Assembly (NCBI GenBank): GCA_018433835.1
Contig: JAHDQM010000040.1
Span: 22,486 to 86,485 of the forward strand
Direction: 5' to 3'
DNA: 64,000 nucleotides
Origin: Methanoculleus sp.
GTDB lineage: Archaea > Halobacteriota > Methanomicrobia > Methanomicrobiales > Methanoculleaceae
Shown here: piece by piece, positions 35,265-43,231 of the stretch
Numbering within the stretch: position 1 is the first letter of the stretch
Layout of the letters: each line of letters opens with the position of its first letter
Notes under the pieces: generated by a model
What the model was told of the DNA's origin: nothing
What the model saw: the letters and a program-made list of their open reading frames with translations, nothing else
Databases searched by the model: none
Translations under genes and position numbers: made by a program

Positions 35265-35968
35265 GACTTTCCTCGTAGTGAACTGATGATCTTCTCGACA
35301 TCCATCTCGGTGCAGAGTACGCTGATCCGGTCACGCTCCGCAAGGCCCGGGATCAGCGGGTGTACCTGCTCCTGGCTGATACCCTGCAGAACCACGCAGC
35401 GGGGCTTGAACGGCGTGACCCGGATCGCCACCATGGGGGATTTCCCGGTTGAGACTTCGGTGAAGATGAGGGCACGCTCCGTGCTCCAGCCGTAGATGCG
35501 GTTGAACTCGCTCGAAGAGAGCTGGAGGATCGCATTGAGACTGTTGATCACCGTATACCCGTAGATGGCCTGGTCCGTCGGACCGCAGAGCGTGACGGCG
35601 TCGATGGCCGCTGCGAAGTCCGACAGGCTCACGGGGGATGCATACTCGTGGATGTCGTAGATGACGTCTTCGTCGAACTCACTGTACAGAATTTTTGCAA
35701 ATTTGTTGATGAACCGACCGCCGTTGTCCTCGTCGATCGAGAGGATCGTATCAACGATCTTGCCGACGATGGCGGTGCCCGGACTTTTTCGTCGTCCGCT
35801 TTCGTAATCGCTGATAACCGAGGGAGAGACCTCGAGACGCTCGGCGAGCAGTCCCTGGGGGATGTTGAAACTCTGCCGCCACTTTTTCAAGGCCTGTCCC
35901 GGTGAGTCCGAGAGTGTGATCTCTCCTGCCATTTTCTCGGCAAGTTGATGCCGCACTCCGGATTTCAT
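35258..35968 (-). CDS. XRE-type HTH regulator of the mevalonate operon
   Basis: From ATG 35968 the protein has 236 residues. The HTH covers residues ~22-75 ([23 protein letters not shown], with recognition helix [13 protein letters not shown]). The C-terminal ~150 residues form a putative effector domain of unknown fold. It is the first gene of the HMGS-thiolase-DUF35 operon, overlapping HMGS by 7 bp. Two 9-bp direct repeats flank its own TATA box, so autoregulation, and control of isoprenoid synthesis in response to some metabolite, is inferred. Confidence 0.82.
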   Translation of the reverse strand: MKSGVRHQLAEKMAGEITLSDSPGQALKKWRQSFNIPQGLLAERLEVSPSVISDYESGRRKSPGTAIVGKIVDTILSIDEDNGGRFINKFAKILYSEFDEDVIYDIHEYASPVSLSDFAAAIDAVTLCGPTDQAIYGYTVINSLNAILQLSSSEFNRIYGWSTERALIFTEVSTGKSPMVAIRVTPFKPRCVVLQGISQEQVHPLIPGLAERDRISVLCTEMDVEKIISSLRGKSW

Positions 35969-35982
35969 GCAGGTACTGTTAA

Positions 35983-36019
35983 CACTTCGACTTAAATAAT
36001 TAGCGTATGCCACTTCGAC
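35983..36019 (-). promoter_or_regulatory. Paired operator sites around the TATA box of the mevalonate operon
   Basis: On the minus strand GTCGAAGTG occurs at 36019-36011 and again at 35991-35983, a 28-bp period. The TATA-like AATTATTTAA (36001-35992) lies between them. Transcription would begin near 35970, almost at the ATG (35968), so the mRNA is probably leaderless. Binding of a dimer to both sites would block TBP/TFB or polymerase. Confidence 0.6.
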
Positions 36020-36057
36020 ATTTCACGAAGATCCATCAGTCGGGCTCGGTGCGCAAC

Positions 36058-36067
36058 CCGTATATAG
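36058..36067 (+). promoter_or_regulatory. TATA box of the riboflavin kinase gene
   Basis: CGTATATAGT lies about 25 bp upstream of ATG 36090, which places transcription start at the ATG and explains why the in-frame ATG at 36069, right at the box, is not used. Confidence 0.6.
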
Positions 36068-36089
36068 TATGCATCTCAATTATGATACA

Positions 36090-36758
36090 ATGGTTGAAGC
36101 GGAAGATCTGCAGTCCTTAAAGACGATCGCCCTGCTCGGCGGGTGCCGGGGCCCGATCTGGCTCTCGTCGCAGTCGCTCGGAAACGTTCTGGGGATCAGC
36201 CCCCAGACCGCCTCACGGCGGCTGATCGCGCTTGAGCGGCAGCAGTTCGTCGTACGGTCGATGAAGCCCGACGGCCAGTACGTCGCCGTCACCCGGGTGG
36301 GCGAGCAGGCGCTGAAGCGGGAGTATGCGGATTACGTCAGGATATTCAACCCGGAACGCAGGCAGTATACCCTTGCCGGGACCGTGATCAGCGGGCTCGG
36401 GGAAGGGCGCTACTACATGAGCATCCCCCACTACAAGGAGCAGTTCGGCGCGTATCTCGGGTTCGAACCCTTCCCCGGGACCCTGAACATCAGGCTCGAT
36501 GCGGCGAGCGTTCAGGTCCGCAAACAGCTCGACCATGCCGGGTGGATCGATGTCCCAGGGTTTACTGCGGATGAGCGGACGTTCGGCGCAGCCAGGGTTC
36601 TTCCCTGTCGGATCCGGGGCCATAAGTGCGCGATAGTCGTGCCCTCCCGCACCCACTACCCGGAGGATATCGTCGAGGTCATCGCCGGGTGCGAACTCCG
36701 CAAAGCCCTGAATCTGAATGATAGCGATACGATCGAGGTGGAGATTACCCATGATTGA
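36090..36758 (+). CDS. ribK: HTH-fused CTP-dependent riboflavin kinase
   Basis: From ATG 36090 the protein has 222 residues. The first ~80 form a winged-helix HTH (LGNVLGISPQTASRRLIALE). The rest is the archaeal CTP-dependent riboflavin kinase domain: ISGLGEGRYYMSIPHYKEQF, LGFEPFPGTLNIRL and IVVPSRTHYPEDIVE. The kinase makes FMN using CTP. The HTH suggests it also controls riboflavin genes as a sensor, as described for other archaeal RbkR-type proteins. It overlaps ribB by 8 bp. Confidence 0.92.
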   Translation: MVEAEDLQSLKTIALLGGCRGPIWLSSQSLGNVLGISPQTASRRLIALERQQFVVRSMKPDGQYVAVTRVGEQALKREYADYVRIFNPERRQYTLAGTVISGLGEGRYYMSIPHYKEQFGAYLGFEPFPGTLNIRLDAASVQVRKQLDHAGWIDVPGFTADERTFGAARVLPCRIRGHKCAIVVPSRTHYPEDIVEVIAGCELRKALNLNDSDTIEVEITHD

Positions 36759-37428
36759 TGCAGCCATACAGGCCCTCGCGAGGGGCGAATTTGTCCTGCT
36801 ATATGACTTTGACAACCGGGAGCGCGAGACTGATTTTGCGATCCGCTCAGACGCCGTCACCCCTGCCCACATCCGGCAGATGCGTAAAGACGGCGGCGGG
36901 CTGATCTGCACGGCGGTGCACCCCGAGGCTGCAAAGAGGCTCGGTCTGCCGTTTGCGCACGACGTCCTGCGTGCCTGCAGCCTCGTCGAGAAGGACGGCG
37001 AAGTTCCCTACGACCCAAAGAACCATTCGTCGTTCTCCCTCTGGGTGAACCACCGGGAGACCTACACCGGGGTCACGGACAGGGATCGCGCCCTGACGGT
37101 CACGGCCGTCGCACAGGAGGTGCAACGGTCGCTCAACGGCGGCGGGCACGACTTTGCCGCACACTTCCGGACGCCAGGCCATATGGCGCTCCTCAGGGCC
37201 GCCGACCGGCTGCTCGACGACCGGCGGGGGCAGACCGAACTCTCGATCGCGCTTGCCGCCATGGCCGGGGTCACCCCGGCGGTCACGATCTGCGAGATGC
37301 TGGACGACGAGACGGGGCTTGCCCTCTCGAAAGAAGGTGCGATGGCGTATGCGAAAAAGCACGGGCTCGTCTTTGTCGAGGGAAAAGACGTTCTGGACCG
37401 GTGGGAGTCCCGAAGACCGGAAAAATAA
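36751..37428 (+). CDS. ribB: 3,4-dihydroxy-2-butanone 4-phosphate synthase
   Basis: From ATG 36751 the protein has 225 residues with the RibB acidic loop DNRERETDF, the GGGLICTAVHPE strand, the TYTGVTDRDRALT substrate loop, FRTPGHMALL and GQTELSIALAAMAG. It converts ribulose 5-phosphate to the four-carbon riboflavin precursor. It overlaps the riboflavin kinase gene, so both steps are co-expressed. A start at 36718 would overlap ribK further and is not needed. Confidence 0.93.
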   Translation: MIDAAIQALARGEFVLLYDFDNRERETDFAIRSDAVTPAHIRQMRKDGGGLICTAVHPEAAKRLGLPFAHDVLRACSLVEKDGEVPYDPKNHSSFSLWVNHRETYTGVTDRDRALTVTAVAQEVQRSLNGGGHDFAAHFRTPGHMALLRAADRLLDDRRGQTELSIALAAMAGVTPAVTICEMLDDETGLALSKEGAMAYAKKHGLVFVEGKDVLDRWESRRPEK

Positions 37429-37610
37429 CACGTATCCCTTTTTAGTCCCGCAGGTCCGCAGGATCGCCTCCTGAAATCGGTCGGGAAGGTCTTTTTACAC
37501 ATCTCCGGTGGAGAGCAGGAATATGCACGGGACTCCCCGGCATGCCGCGAAATGGCGTTGCTCATGAGTTTTCAAAAACAATATATACGATTGTACGGCA
37601 CCATAGACGG

Positions 37611-38273
37611 ATGAAAAAAGATGCCGTGGCATACTTGAATACGAGAAAGAAGGGGGATTTCGCAGCACAGAAGAGTGAAGTGGAGGACTATTGTAAATAT
37701 CGGTTTCAGATTGTTGAAATCTTCCATGATCACCGGGCGAACGCAACGTCTCCGGAGAAGCGGAAGGGCTTTATGGAGATGCTGGATTACTGTGCCGCCA
37801 ACAACTGCCCCGACATCGTCATCTACGATCTCGCCGGTCTTGCCAGGGACATGGATGCCGGGCTTGCAACCCTCAAAATTCTGAACGATAAATACACGGT
37901 TTACTGCGTGAATAACGACTTCTTCGGGTTCCGGGACGACCCGGAACAGAGAAGAGAGGCGACCGCCAACTTCGTCGCGTATATGGAGCAGTACCGGGAG
38001 AGTGCCCGGAAGACCGCACCCCCTGTCTCGAAGAAGACGAAGAAAGAGGACGGGCGCCCCATCGGGAGGCCGAAAGCACTCAACGAGGGCCAGGTCGAGG
38101 CCCTCCTCACGATACGGCAGGCCGGGACGAGCATCAGCCAGATCTGCAGGATGTTCGATGTCAGCAGGAGCACGGTCAGCAAGATCCTCGCGGACTACCC
38201 CGAGCTGAAGGGTGAGTGGAAGGGCGCCCGGCAGGAGCCTGCCGGGGAGATGCCGGGGGAGCAGACGGAATAA
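37611..38273 (+). CDS. Serine-recombinase-fold DNA-binding protein lacking the catalytic serine
   Basis: From ATG 37611 the protein has 220 residues. Residues 1-120 align with the resolvase N-terminal domain (AYLNTRKKGDFAAQ, IVEIFHDHRANA, DIVIYDLAGLARD). Where active enzymes have the nucleophile in YxRxS, this has YLNTR. The usual LDRLSRD arginine pair is LAGLARD. A linker of K/E residues leads to a Hin-type HTH (GRPKALNEGQVEALL...ISQICRMFDVSRSTVSKIL). It is likely a DNA-binding regulator or architectural protein, not a recombinase. It is monocistronic with AT-rich DNA upstream. Confidence 0.8.
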   Translation: MKKDAVAYLNTRKKGDFAAQKSEVEDYCKYRFQIVEIFHDHRANATSPEKRKGFMEMLDYCAANNCPDIVIYDLAGLARDMDAGLATLKILNDKYTVYCVNNDFFGFRDDPEQRREATANFVAYMEQYRESARKTAPPVSKKTKKEDGRPIGRPKALNEGQVEALLTIRQAGTSISQICRMFDVSRSTVSKILADYPELKGEWKGARQEPAGEMPGEQTE

Positions 38274-38318
38274 TCCTCCCGGACCTCGTCCGATCTTTTG
38301 GAAGATCTTTCGTGCCGG

Positions 38319-38532
38319 CTACTCCTGGTCTTTGCGTCTCTCCGATATCCACGACTCGATCCTGGTGATAACGAAGACCTTTATCATGCCCAGCACCACG
38401 CCTACCATGAAGACGACCCGGGCGTAACCCCTCTCTGCCCCCTCCTCCCGGACGTTTACGAGGTAAGAGAGAGCCCAGATGAAGGAGAAAATTCCAAACC
38501 GCGATGAAGGTGATCGTTTTTCTTCGGTTCAT
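38319..38532 (-). pseudogene. Small membrane protein gene with one-base frameshift
   Basis: The frame from ATG 38532 starts MNRRKTITFIAVW and then breaks at TGGAATTTTC. Omitting one base there gives a continuous 70-residue protein with a hydrophobic middle (FSFIWALSYLVNV), a second span (VVFMVGVVLGMIKVFVI) and a basic tail ERRKDQE ending at TAG 38319-38321. Total length is 71 codons plus one base. It may be a decayed gene, a frameshift-regulated one or a sequencing error. Its promoter resembles those of the secreted-protein leaders at 57-60 kb. Confidence 0.55.
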
Positions 38533-38659
38533 GGTGAAGATGTCTCCTGACTGTTCTGCCCGTGTCCCTCGCATCGGAACCGTATCGATGATCCCGGTCG
38601 TGCAACGGGAACCGACGACTTCCCTTTGAGACCGTTTTTGCATCGCCATCGTAAAAATC

Positions 38660-38735
38660 GAACGCTCCGCTATATACCTTTTCTGTCACCTCCCTTTACA
38701 CGTCAGGGCCATCATATCGGTCCAGCACGAAAAAC
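38660..38735 (-). promoter_or_regulatory. Promoter region related to the secreted-protein leaders
   Basis: The minus strand carries GGCC, ACGTGTAAA, then ACAGAAAAGGTATATAG (TATA at 38670-38678). It shares its order and near-identical sequence with the regions at 57590-57625 and 59957-59990. An upstream CGAAAAACGGCCTCT block (38728-38742, plus strand) also matches. This implies common control by an unknown factor. Confidence 0.5.
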
Positions 38736-38837
38736 GGCCTCTACGAGCTGGAGGAGAATCACGCAGGCAGATGCGGCGGCGTCCGGGGGAGAATGGCAGT
38801 TGCCCGTAAAAAAGAGTTTCGGAGGTAGAGCGCGGCC

Positions 38838-39404
38838 CTACAACTGCACCTGGGTGAGGGCGTCGTAGACGATCTTCCGATAGACGTCGGGCTGGGTCCC
38901 GTACTCTTCCTGGGCCTTCCTGGAGTCGTCGGTGGTCCCGAATGCATCCAGCCGGTCCAGGGTCTCGCGGGCGGTATCCAGCACCCAGAGATCGCGGGTG
39001 TCACGGTCCACGACCGCGATCGACTCCACACGGACCGAGACCAGGCAGTTTCCGTCCTGAGTCGTGTAGAGGTTCGGCTTCCCGACGACGGCGACGAACG
39101 CGGGCTGCTCGATCCGGGCAAGCTGCTGCATCGCCTCGGGCTGGTAGGACCCGGCCATGATGAAGAAGGTGCCCGTGGGGTCGACCACCCGTCCGCGGTA
39201 GAAGATGTTCTGGTCGCCCTGCCGCTGCTTCTCCGTGAGCGTCCCGACGATGAAGATCCGGTTGCTCCGGATCCCGCTCGGGAGGAGGACGTAGGTCGGG
39301 CTCTTCTCGTCCTCGCCCTCCTTGAACTGGTAGCGGGTCTCCCGGAGCTCGGATGCGAAGACCCTGCGTGCCGGTTCGCGCTCGAATGCGCTCTGGGGCT
39401 TCAT
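38838..39404 (-). CDS. RPA-associated OB-fold protein (COG3390-like)
   Basis: This 188-residue protein lies directly behind the RPA gene with an ATGA overlap. It has a conserved EREPARRVFASELRETRYQ N-terminus, the RSNRIFIVGTLTEKQ strand of an OB fold and GRVVDPTGTFFIMAGSYQPEA. Euryarchaeal RPA operons usually encode this partner, which probably forms part of the single-strand DNA binding complex. Length and order match the family. Confidence 0.87.
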   Translation of the reverse strand: MKPQSAFEREPARRVFASELRETRYQFKEGEDEKSPTYVLLPSGIRSNRIFIVGTLTEKQRQGDQNIFYRGRVVDPTGTFFIMAGSYQPEAMQQLARIEQPAFVAVVGKPNLYTTQDGNCLVSVRVESIAVVDRDTRDLWVLDTARETLDRLDAFGTTDDSRKAQEEYGTQPDVYRKIVYDALTQVQL

Positions 39405-40675
39405 GCCGGCTCCCCCCCGGCGCGGTTCAGCAGTGCAGCCAGTTCCTCGGGCTCGAACGTGATCGGAGTGCAGGAGTTGACGAGCAGCCTGCCGCCGAAC
39501 TCGCTCCCCGTGCAGGTGTAGTAGCGCCCGAGCACCGTGTTCCTGATGCGGTAGAAGATCTCGTCCATGCCGAGCGGGTTCGTTTCCGCGATCCCGACGG
39601 CCTCTTCGAGGGTGATCCCTGCAAGTTCTTCGACGGTCTCGCGCTGCATCAGGACGTTCCTGGCACGTATGCCGTCGTCCAGGACCGCTTTTAAGCGGAG
39701 GTCGTAGCGGAACTCGGGCTGGATCTCGTGCACCGGGCAGTAGTTCTGCCGGGAGAGCGTGCGGTTGCAGCCCTCGACCGGGCAGCGCTTGATCAGGCCC
39801 GAGCCGGGAGCGACGTGGACAAGAGCTCCCCGGATCTCGGTCTCGTTTCGCCCGACCTCGATGTCGCCCTCGTCGGTGATGTACATCGCGGTGTTCAGGG
39901 CGAGGGAGAGCCTGCCGTTGTACTCGTCGACGGTGGCGTAGAAGATGTTGTAGACGGCGTCGAGGTCCAGCTTATCCTTCCCGAGCGGCTCCTCTGGAGC
40001 CGCCGGGCCGGTTCCGGAGGAGCCTGCTCCCCCCTCTTTCCAGATGACGAACTTGATGGTGCCGGTCTCGTCGCCGAGGAGCCCCGTCTGGAGCATCCGG
40101 TCGTGGGAGACTTCCCAGTCCTGGATGACCTTGGCCCGTACGCTTCCGACACCGGGCTTCAACTCCGCGATCGGCGTTATCGAGGGGAGGAGCGGAGCAT
40201 CCTTCTCCATCCGGGAGATCGTTGTACCCGAATGGATCTTCAGGTTCGGTGCGCCCTTGTACTCGTCGACGACCGCGGACTCAATGCGGTACCAGTGTCC
40301 GTACTCCATCGCAGGGGCGTTCGCCCGGGCCCAGGTCACGAAGCGCATGGCGCCGCTCGAGTCGGCGATGATCCCGGTCTGTGCGATCGAGGGTGAGATC
40401 GGCGGGGTCAGGGCAACGATCTTTCCCTCGATCGTCACCCACTCGCCGGGAACGATCTCGTTTATCGGTCGGAGTTCCGTGGAGGTGTTCCCGACACCGG
40501 TGAGGTTATACTCGCGGGCGAGATCGGCCGTCACCGTTCGCTCGGCCTCGTCGATGTTGACGCCGAACTCCTCGGCAAGACGGCGGAGGCGTGATTCGAT
40601 CTTCTGCCGATCGGGCTGTGCACCTTTTGCTTCAAGTTTCCGGGAGATTCTCTCTGTTACCTCTGATAGGTTCAT
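39401..40675 (-). CDS. rpa: Replication protein A large subunit (RPA/RPA41-like)
   Basis: This 424-residue protein has several OB folds and one zinc finger, CPVEGC then CPVH (CX4CX9CX2H) around residue 295. It begins with an amphipathic helix region (TERISRKLEAKGAQPDRQKI). It binds single-stranded DNA during replication and repair. It overlaps the partner gene by 4 bp. It starts 336 bp from the DUF1858 gene, whose upstream region is divergent. Confidence 0.92.
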   Translation of the reverse strand: MNLSEVTERISRKLEAKGAQPDRQKIESRLRRLAEEFGVNIDEAERTVTADLAREYNLTGVGNTSTELRPINEIVPGEWVTIEGKIVALTPPISPSIAQTGIIADSSGAMRFVTWARANAPAMEYGHWYRIESAVVDEYKGAPNLKIHSGTTISRMEKDAPLLPSITPIAELKPGVGSVRAKVIQDWEVSHDRMLQTGLLGDETGTIKFVIWKEGGAGSSGTGPAAPEEPLGKDKLDLDAVYNIFYATVDEYNGRLSLALNTAMYITDEGDIEVGRNETEIRGALVHVAPGSGLIKRCPVEGCNRTLSRQNYCPVHEIQPEFRYDLRLKAVLDDGIRARNVLMQRETVEELAGITLEEAVGIAETNPLGMDEIFYRIRNTVLGRYYTCTGSEFGGRLLVNSCTPITFEPEELAALLNRAGGEPA

Positions 40676-41011
40676 ACTTACATCTCCAGTCTGTACTTCA
40701 CCTCATCAGGGTATTAAGACTCGGCCCGCGACGTGAAAGTATTCCTGACCCCCGCGGTGTGGAGGCCCCCCGTGCGGCCGAACCGCGGAGAGCGCGGCAA
40801 CAGCAGTCCGTCCCCGTCTTCACGCAGTGCTTTTGACCCCGCCGGCCGGAAAGCGTCTCCTCGTTGGGGGGCGGATTCTATCGGCCCGGCAGGGTTGCCT
40901 GCACCCGCAGAGGCTGGCGGATGCATTGTTTTAGCGTCCGTGGCCGAATCAGCGCATCCCTGCACCCGATCCTTGAATGTATATATAGGGGCAAGGCCAT
41001 ACAGCTGATGT
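40676..41011. other. Intergenic region between RPA and the DUF1858 gene
   Basis: It holds the promoter of the DUF1858 gene: a TATA box AATGTATATATAGGGG at about 40975-40990, 22 bp upstream of ATG 41012, which again suggests a leaderless transcript. The rest is GC-rich and shows no gene. The RPA promoter probably lies near 40700 but cannot be recognised with confidence. Confidence 0.5.
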
Positions 41012-41206
41012 ATGGCATTGACTGCGGACAGTACAATCGCGGACCTCCTTCGGGAGAAGCCCGAATCGGCACAGGTACTCTTCCGGTTCGGAATGGGTTG
41101 CCTTGGCTGCGCCATCGCAAATAACGAGACGATCCGGGAAGCCGCCCAGGCTCATGGCATCCCTCTCGAAGAGATGCTCTCCGCCCTCGGCGTCGCCGAG
41201 GCGTAA
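41012..41206 (+). CDS. DUF1858 small protein
   Basis: This 64-residue protein has a GMGCLGC motif with C30 and C33, typical of DUF1858 proteins found with hybrid-cluster or hydrogenase-associated genes. The helix after it (NNETIREAAQAHG) completes a small helical fold. It may bind an Fe-S cluster or metal, or sense redox state. A TATA box about 25 bp upstream suggests transcription starts at or near the ATG. Confidence 0.85.
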   Translation: MALTADSTIADLLREKPESAQVLFRFGMGCLGCAIANNETIREAAQAHGIPLEEMLSALGVAEA

Positions 41207-41213
41207 AACTCAA

Positions 41214-42119
41214 TTATAACCGGTCCCGGAGACGCTTGAGTTCGGCGAGAGCGGCCTCCGGATTTCTTTTCACGTAGTCTGCAATCTCGGGGACGTGCAG
41301 GAGCGTACACCTGGCGCACCCCCAGACCCTGCCGCCGTTCGAACTCTCGACCCATTCCCCGAGCTCCTCGTCTGCGCAGGGGTAACAGGGGCAGTAGCAG
41401 TAGTCGCACCGCTGTCCCGGGAAGTGGCAGGGGTAGTAGGGGCAGCCCTCCTTCTGCCACTCCACCCAGTGATCGCCGCCGTAGCGGCTGTAAATGAAGA
41501 ACGACGGCTCGTTCCGCCGGACCTTGCCTTCGTATCGTGCGAGAGCCTCCGGGACCCCGTAGAGGACGGCCGCGTGGACCCGCCGGCCGACCTCGGTCAG
41601 GGTTCCGGCGTAGGTGTGTACCGGACGATGTTCTGAAGGGTGCGACGGTTCCGCATCACGGTCGCAGGCGACTGCGACCGCATCCGTGGTGGTCCCGGGA
41701 AAATCGTATCCGAGGTTGTGGAGCGCCTGGGCCTTTGCCCCCGTCGCGGTGACGATCGTCTCCAGGAGCGCCGCGTCGACCATCCCCTCCCTGCTGCAGA
41801 CGATGATGTTGATGGTGTGCGGAGCGGGAGGCGGCGTCGGGTTGGTCACCCCGGCGGTGATGAAGACCGTGATGAAGTCGTACTGAAGCACGCAGAGGTG
41901 CCGCATAGTAACGGCCGTCAGGAGGCCGAAGTAATCCCGGAAGAGGCCGTGCCGGGCGGCAAGAAGTTCGAGGTGGCGTGGCGGGTTTTCCTCGAAATCG
42001 TGCGGCACCGTGTGGTTCAAGACCGTCGTGACGTCGGCGATACCGCCGTTGAGGCCGGTGCTGGCTGCCCTGAACCGGCCGCGGAGGAAAAGAGTATCGT
42101 CCCTGACAAAATATCTCAT
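41214..42119 (-). CDS. cbiZ: Adenosylcobinamide amidohydrolase with C-terminal cysteine-rich domain
   Basis: This 301-residue protein has two parts. Residues 1-205 are CbiZ-like: FITAGVTNPTP and NLGYDFPGTTTDAVAVAC are family landmarks. CbiZ removes the side chain of adenosylcobinamide so that archaea can salvage it through cobyric acid. Residues 220-300 are the cysteine-rich small domain (CPYYPCHFPGQRCDYCYCPC and CARCTLLH), expected to bind zinc. It overlaps the upstream zinc-ribbon gene by ATGA. No other cobamide genes are nearby. Confidence 0.85.
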   Translation of the reverse strand: MRYFVRDDTLFLRGRFRAASTGLNGGIADVTTVLNHTVPHDFEENPPRHLELLAARHGLFRDYFGLLTAVTMRHLCVLQYDFITVFITAGVTNPTPPPAPHTINIIVCSREGMVDAALLETIVTATGAKAQALHNLGYDFPGTTTDAVAVACDRDAEPSHPSEHRPVHTYAGTLTEVGRRVHAAVLYGVPEALARYEGKVRRNEPSFFIYSRYGGDHWVEWQKEGCPYYPCHFPGQRCDYCYCPCYPCADEELGEWVESSNGGRVWGCARCTLLHVPEIADYVKRNPEAALAELKRLRDRL

Positions 42120-42478
42120 ACGACGGAGTAGCGGACCCGGTCTTTTAGTTCCTGCTGTTTGCCTGCGTTCCAGCCCGCAACGTCCTGGAGGTATCCGGTG
42201 ACCCTGCTGATCTGCACGACGTCATGGCTCCCGCACTCCGGACAGACGGCATGGCCGCAGAGCGGGCAGTACTCGATGCTCTCGACGATCGAGTGGTGGC
42301 AGTCGCAGTGGTCGAGCGGGCACATGACCTCAAGCGACGCCTCACCGCAGTGAGGGCAGGGGGTCTCGTCCACGACGAAATGGCAGGTGTGGCACTTGTA
42401 CCGCCGCTCCTCTACGGGGATTTCGTTGGGGCTTCGGTATTTTTCCGCCAGTTTCTGCTGCTCAGGGCTCCAGTTCAT
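42116..42478 (-). CDS. NrdD C-terminal-like zinc-ribbon protein
   Basis: This 120-residue protein carries five Cys/His clusters (CHTCHF, CPHCGE, CDCHH, CPLCGH, CPECGSHD). Its end, VTGYLQDVAGWNAGKQQEL, matches the C-terminal end of anaerobic ribonucleotide reductase NrdD, including the segment near the glycyl radical site but without the radical glycine motif. It is probably a structural or electron-carrying relative. It overlaps cbiZ, suggesting co-translation. An ATATATAACCC box at 42501-42512 lies upstream on the plus reading; minus promoter unclear. Confidence 0.7.
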   Translation of the reverse strand: MNWSPEQQKLAEKYRSPNEIPVEERRYKCHTCHFVVDETPCPHCGEASLEVMCPLDHCDCHHSIVESIEYCPLCGHAVCPECGSHDVVQISRVTGYLQDVAGWNAGKQQELKDRVRYSVV

Positions 42479-42595
42479 GATACCAGTATCTGCAGGAGAA
42501 TATATAACCCTTCAGATGCGGGATGGGCCGCATCCGCCTCAGAACACTCATAGGGTTCGTCATCTCCCCCGGCGGGGATCGGAACGGAGAACTCA

Positions 42596-43231
42596 TCACC
42601 GGCGGATGCGGGAGAAGCGTTCGGCTTCTGCCGCCGGCCCCTCTGCCTCGTAGATGCTCCTGCCCACGATGACCCCGTCGACCAGCCGGGCCACCGTATC
42701 GAGGTCGCCACCCTGTGCCCCCACGCCCGGCGAGTAGATAGCCTTGTTGCCGACGATCTTCCGGAGCCGGCCGATCCGTTCCGGGCGGGTGGCGGGGGCG
42801 ATGATGCCGTCGGCCCGGCAGGCGACGGCGAGCCTCGCGAGGCGTTCGGCAACCCCGTCGTGGAAGAACTCGGTCGCCCCCGGATGGCTCATCTCGGCGA
42901 CGATATACGCCGCCCCGCTGTGGTTGTGCGCCACCTCGACGCAGGTCCTCGCTGCATCGGCTCCCACGAACCCGTGGGCGATCACGGCGTCGAACCCGGC
43001 CGAGAAGACCGCTTCGCAGATGAGGCGGTTGGTGTTGGGGATATCCGCGACCTTGAAGTCGGCGATGAGCGGGAGAGCAAGACCGGCGAGGTCTTCGACG
43101 ATAGTAAGGCCGGTCGAGAGGACGAGCGGGTAACCGACCTTGATCGCGTCGATGAAGGGCGCACAGGACTCCGCGATAGCGCACGCCCGTTTCCGGTCGA
43201 GCACGTCCAGGGAGAGGATGAGTTCGGTCAT
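42596..43231 (-). CDS. pyrF: Orotidine 5'-phosphate decarboxylase
   Basis: From ATG 43231 this protein has 211 residues with the catalytic D58-x-K60-x2-D63 motif in ADFKVADIPNT and the phosphate-binding GVGAQGGD near the C-terminus. It makes UMP from OMP. The gene overlaps the end of deoxyhypusine synthase by ATGA. The longer frame to 43333 is a read-through within that gene. Confidence 0.93.
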   Translation of the reverse strand: MTELILSLDVLDRKRACAIAESCAPFIDAIKVGYPLVLSTGLTIVEDLAGLALPLIADFKVADIPNTNRLICEAVFSAGFDAVIAHGFVGADAARTCVEVAHNHSGAAYIVAEMSHPGATEFFHDGVAERLARLAVACRADGIIAPATRPERIGRLRKIVGNKAIYSPGVGAQGGDLDTVARLVDGVIVGRSIYEAEGPAAEAERFSRIRR

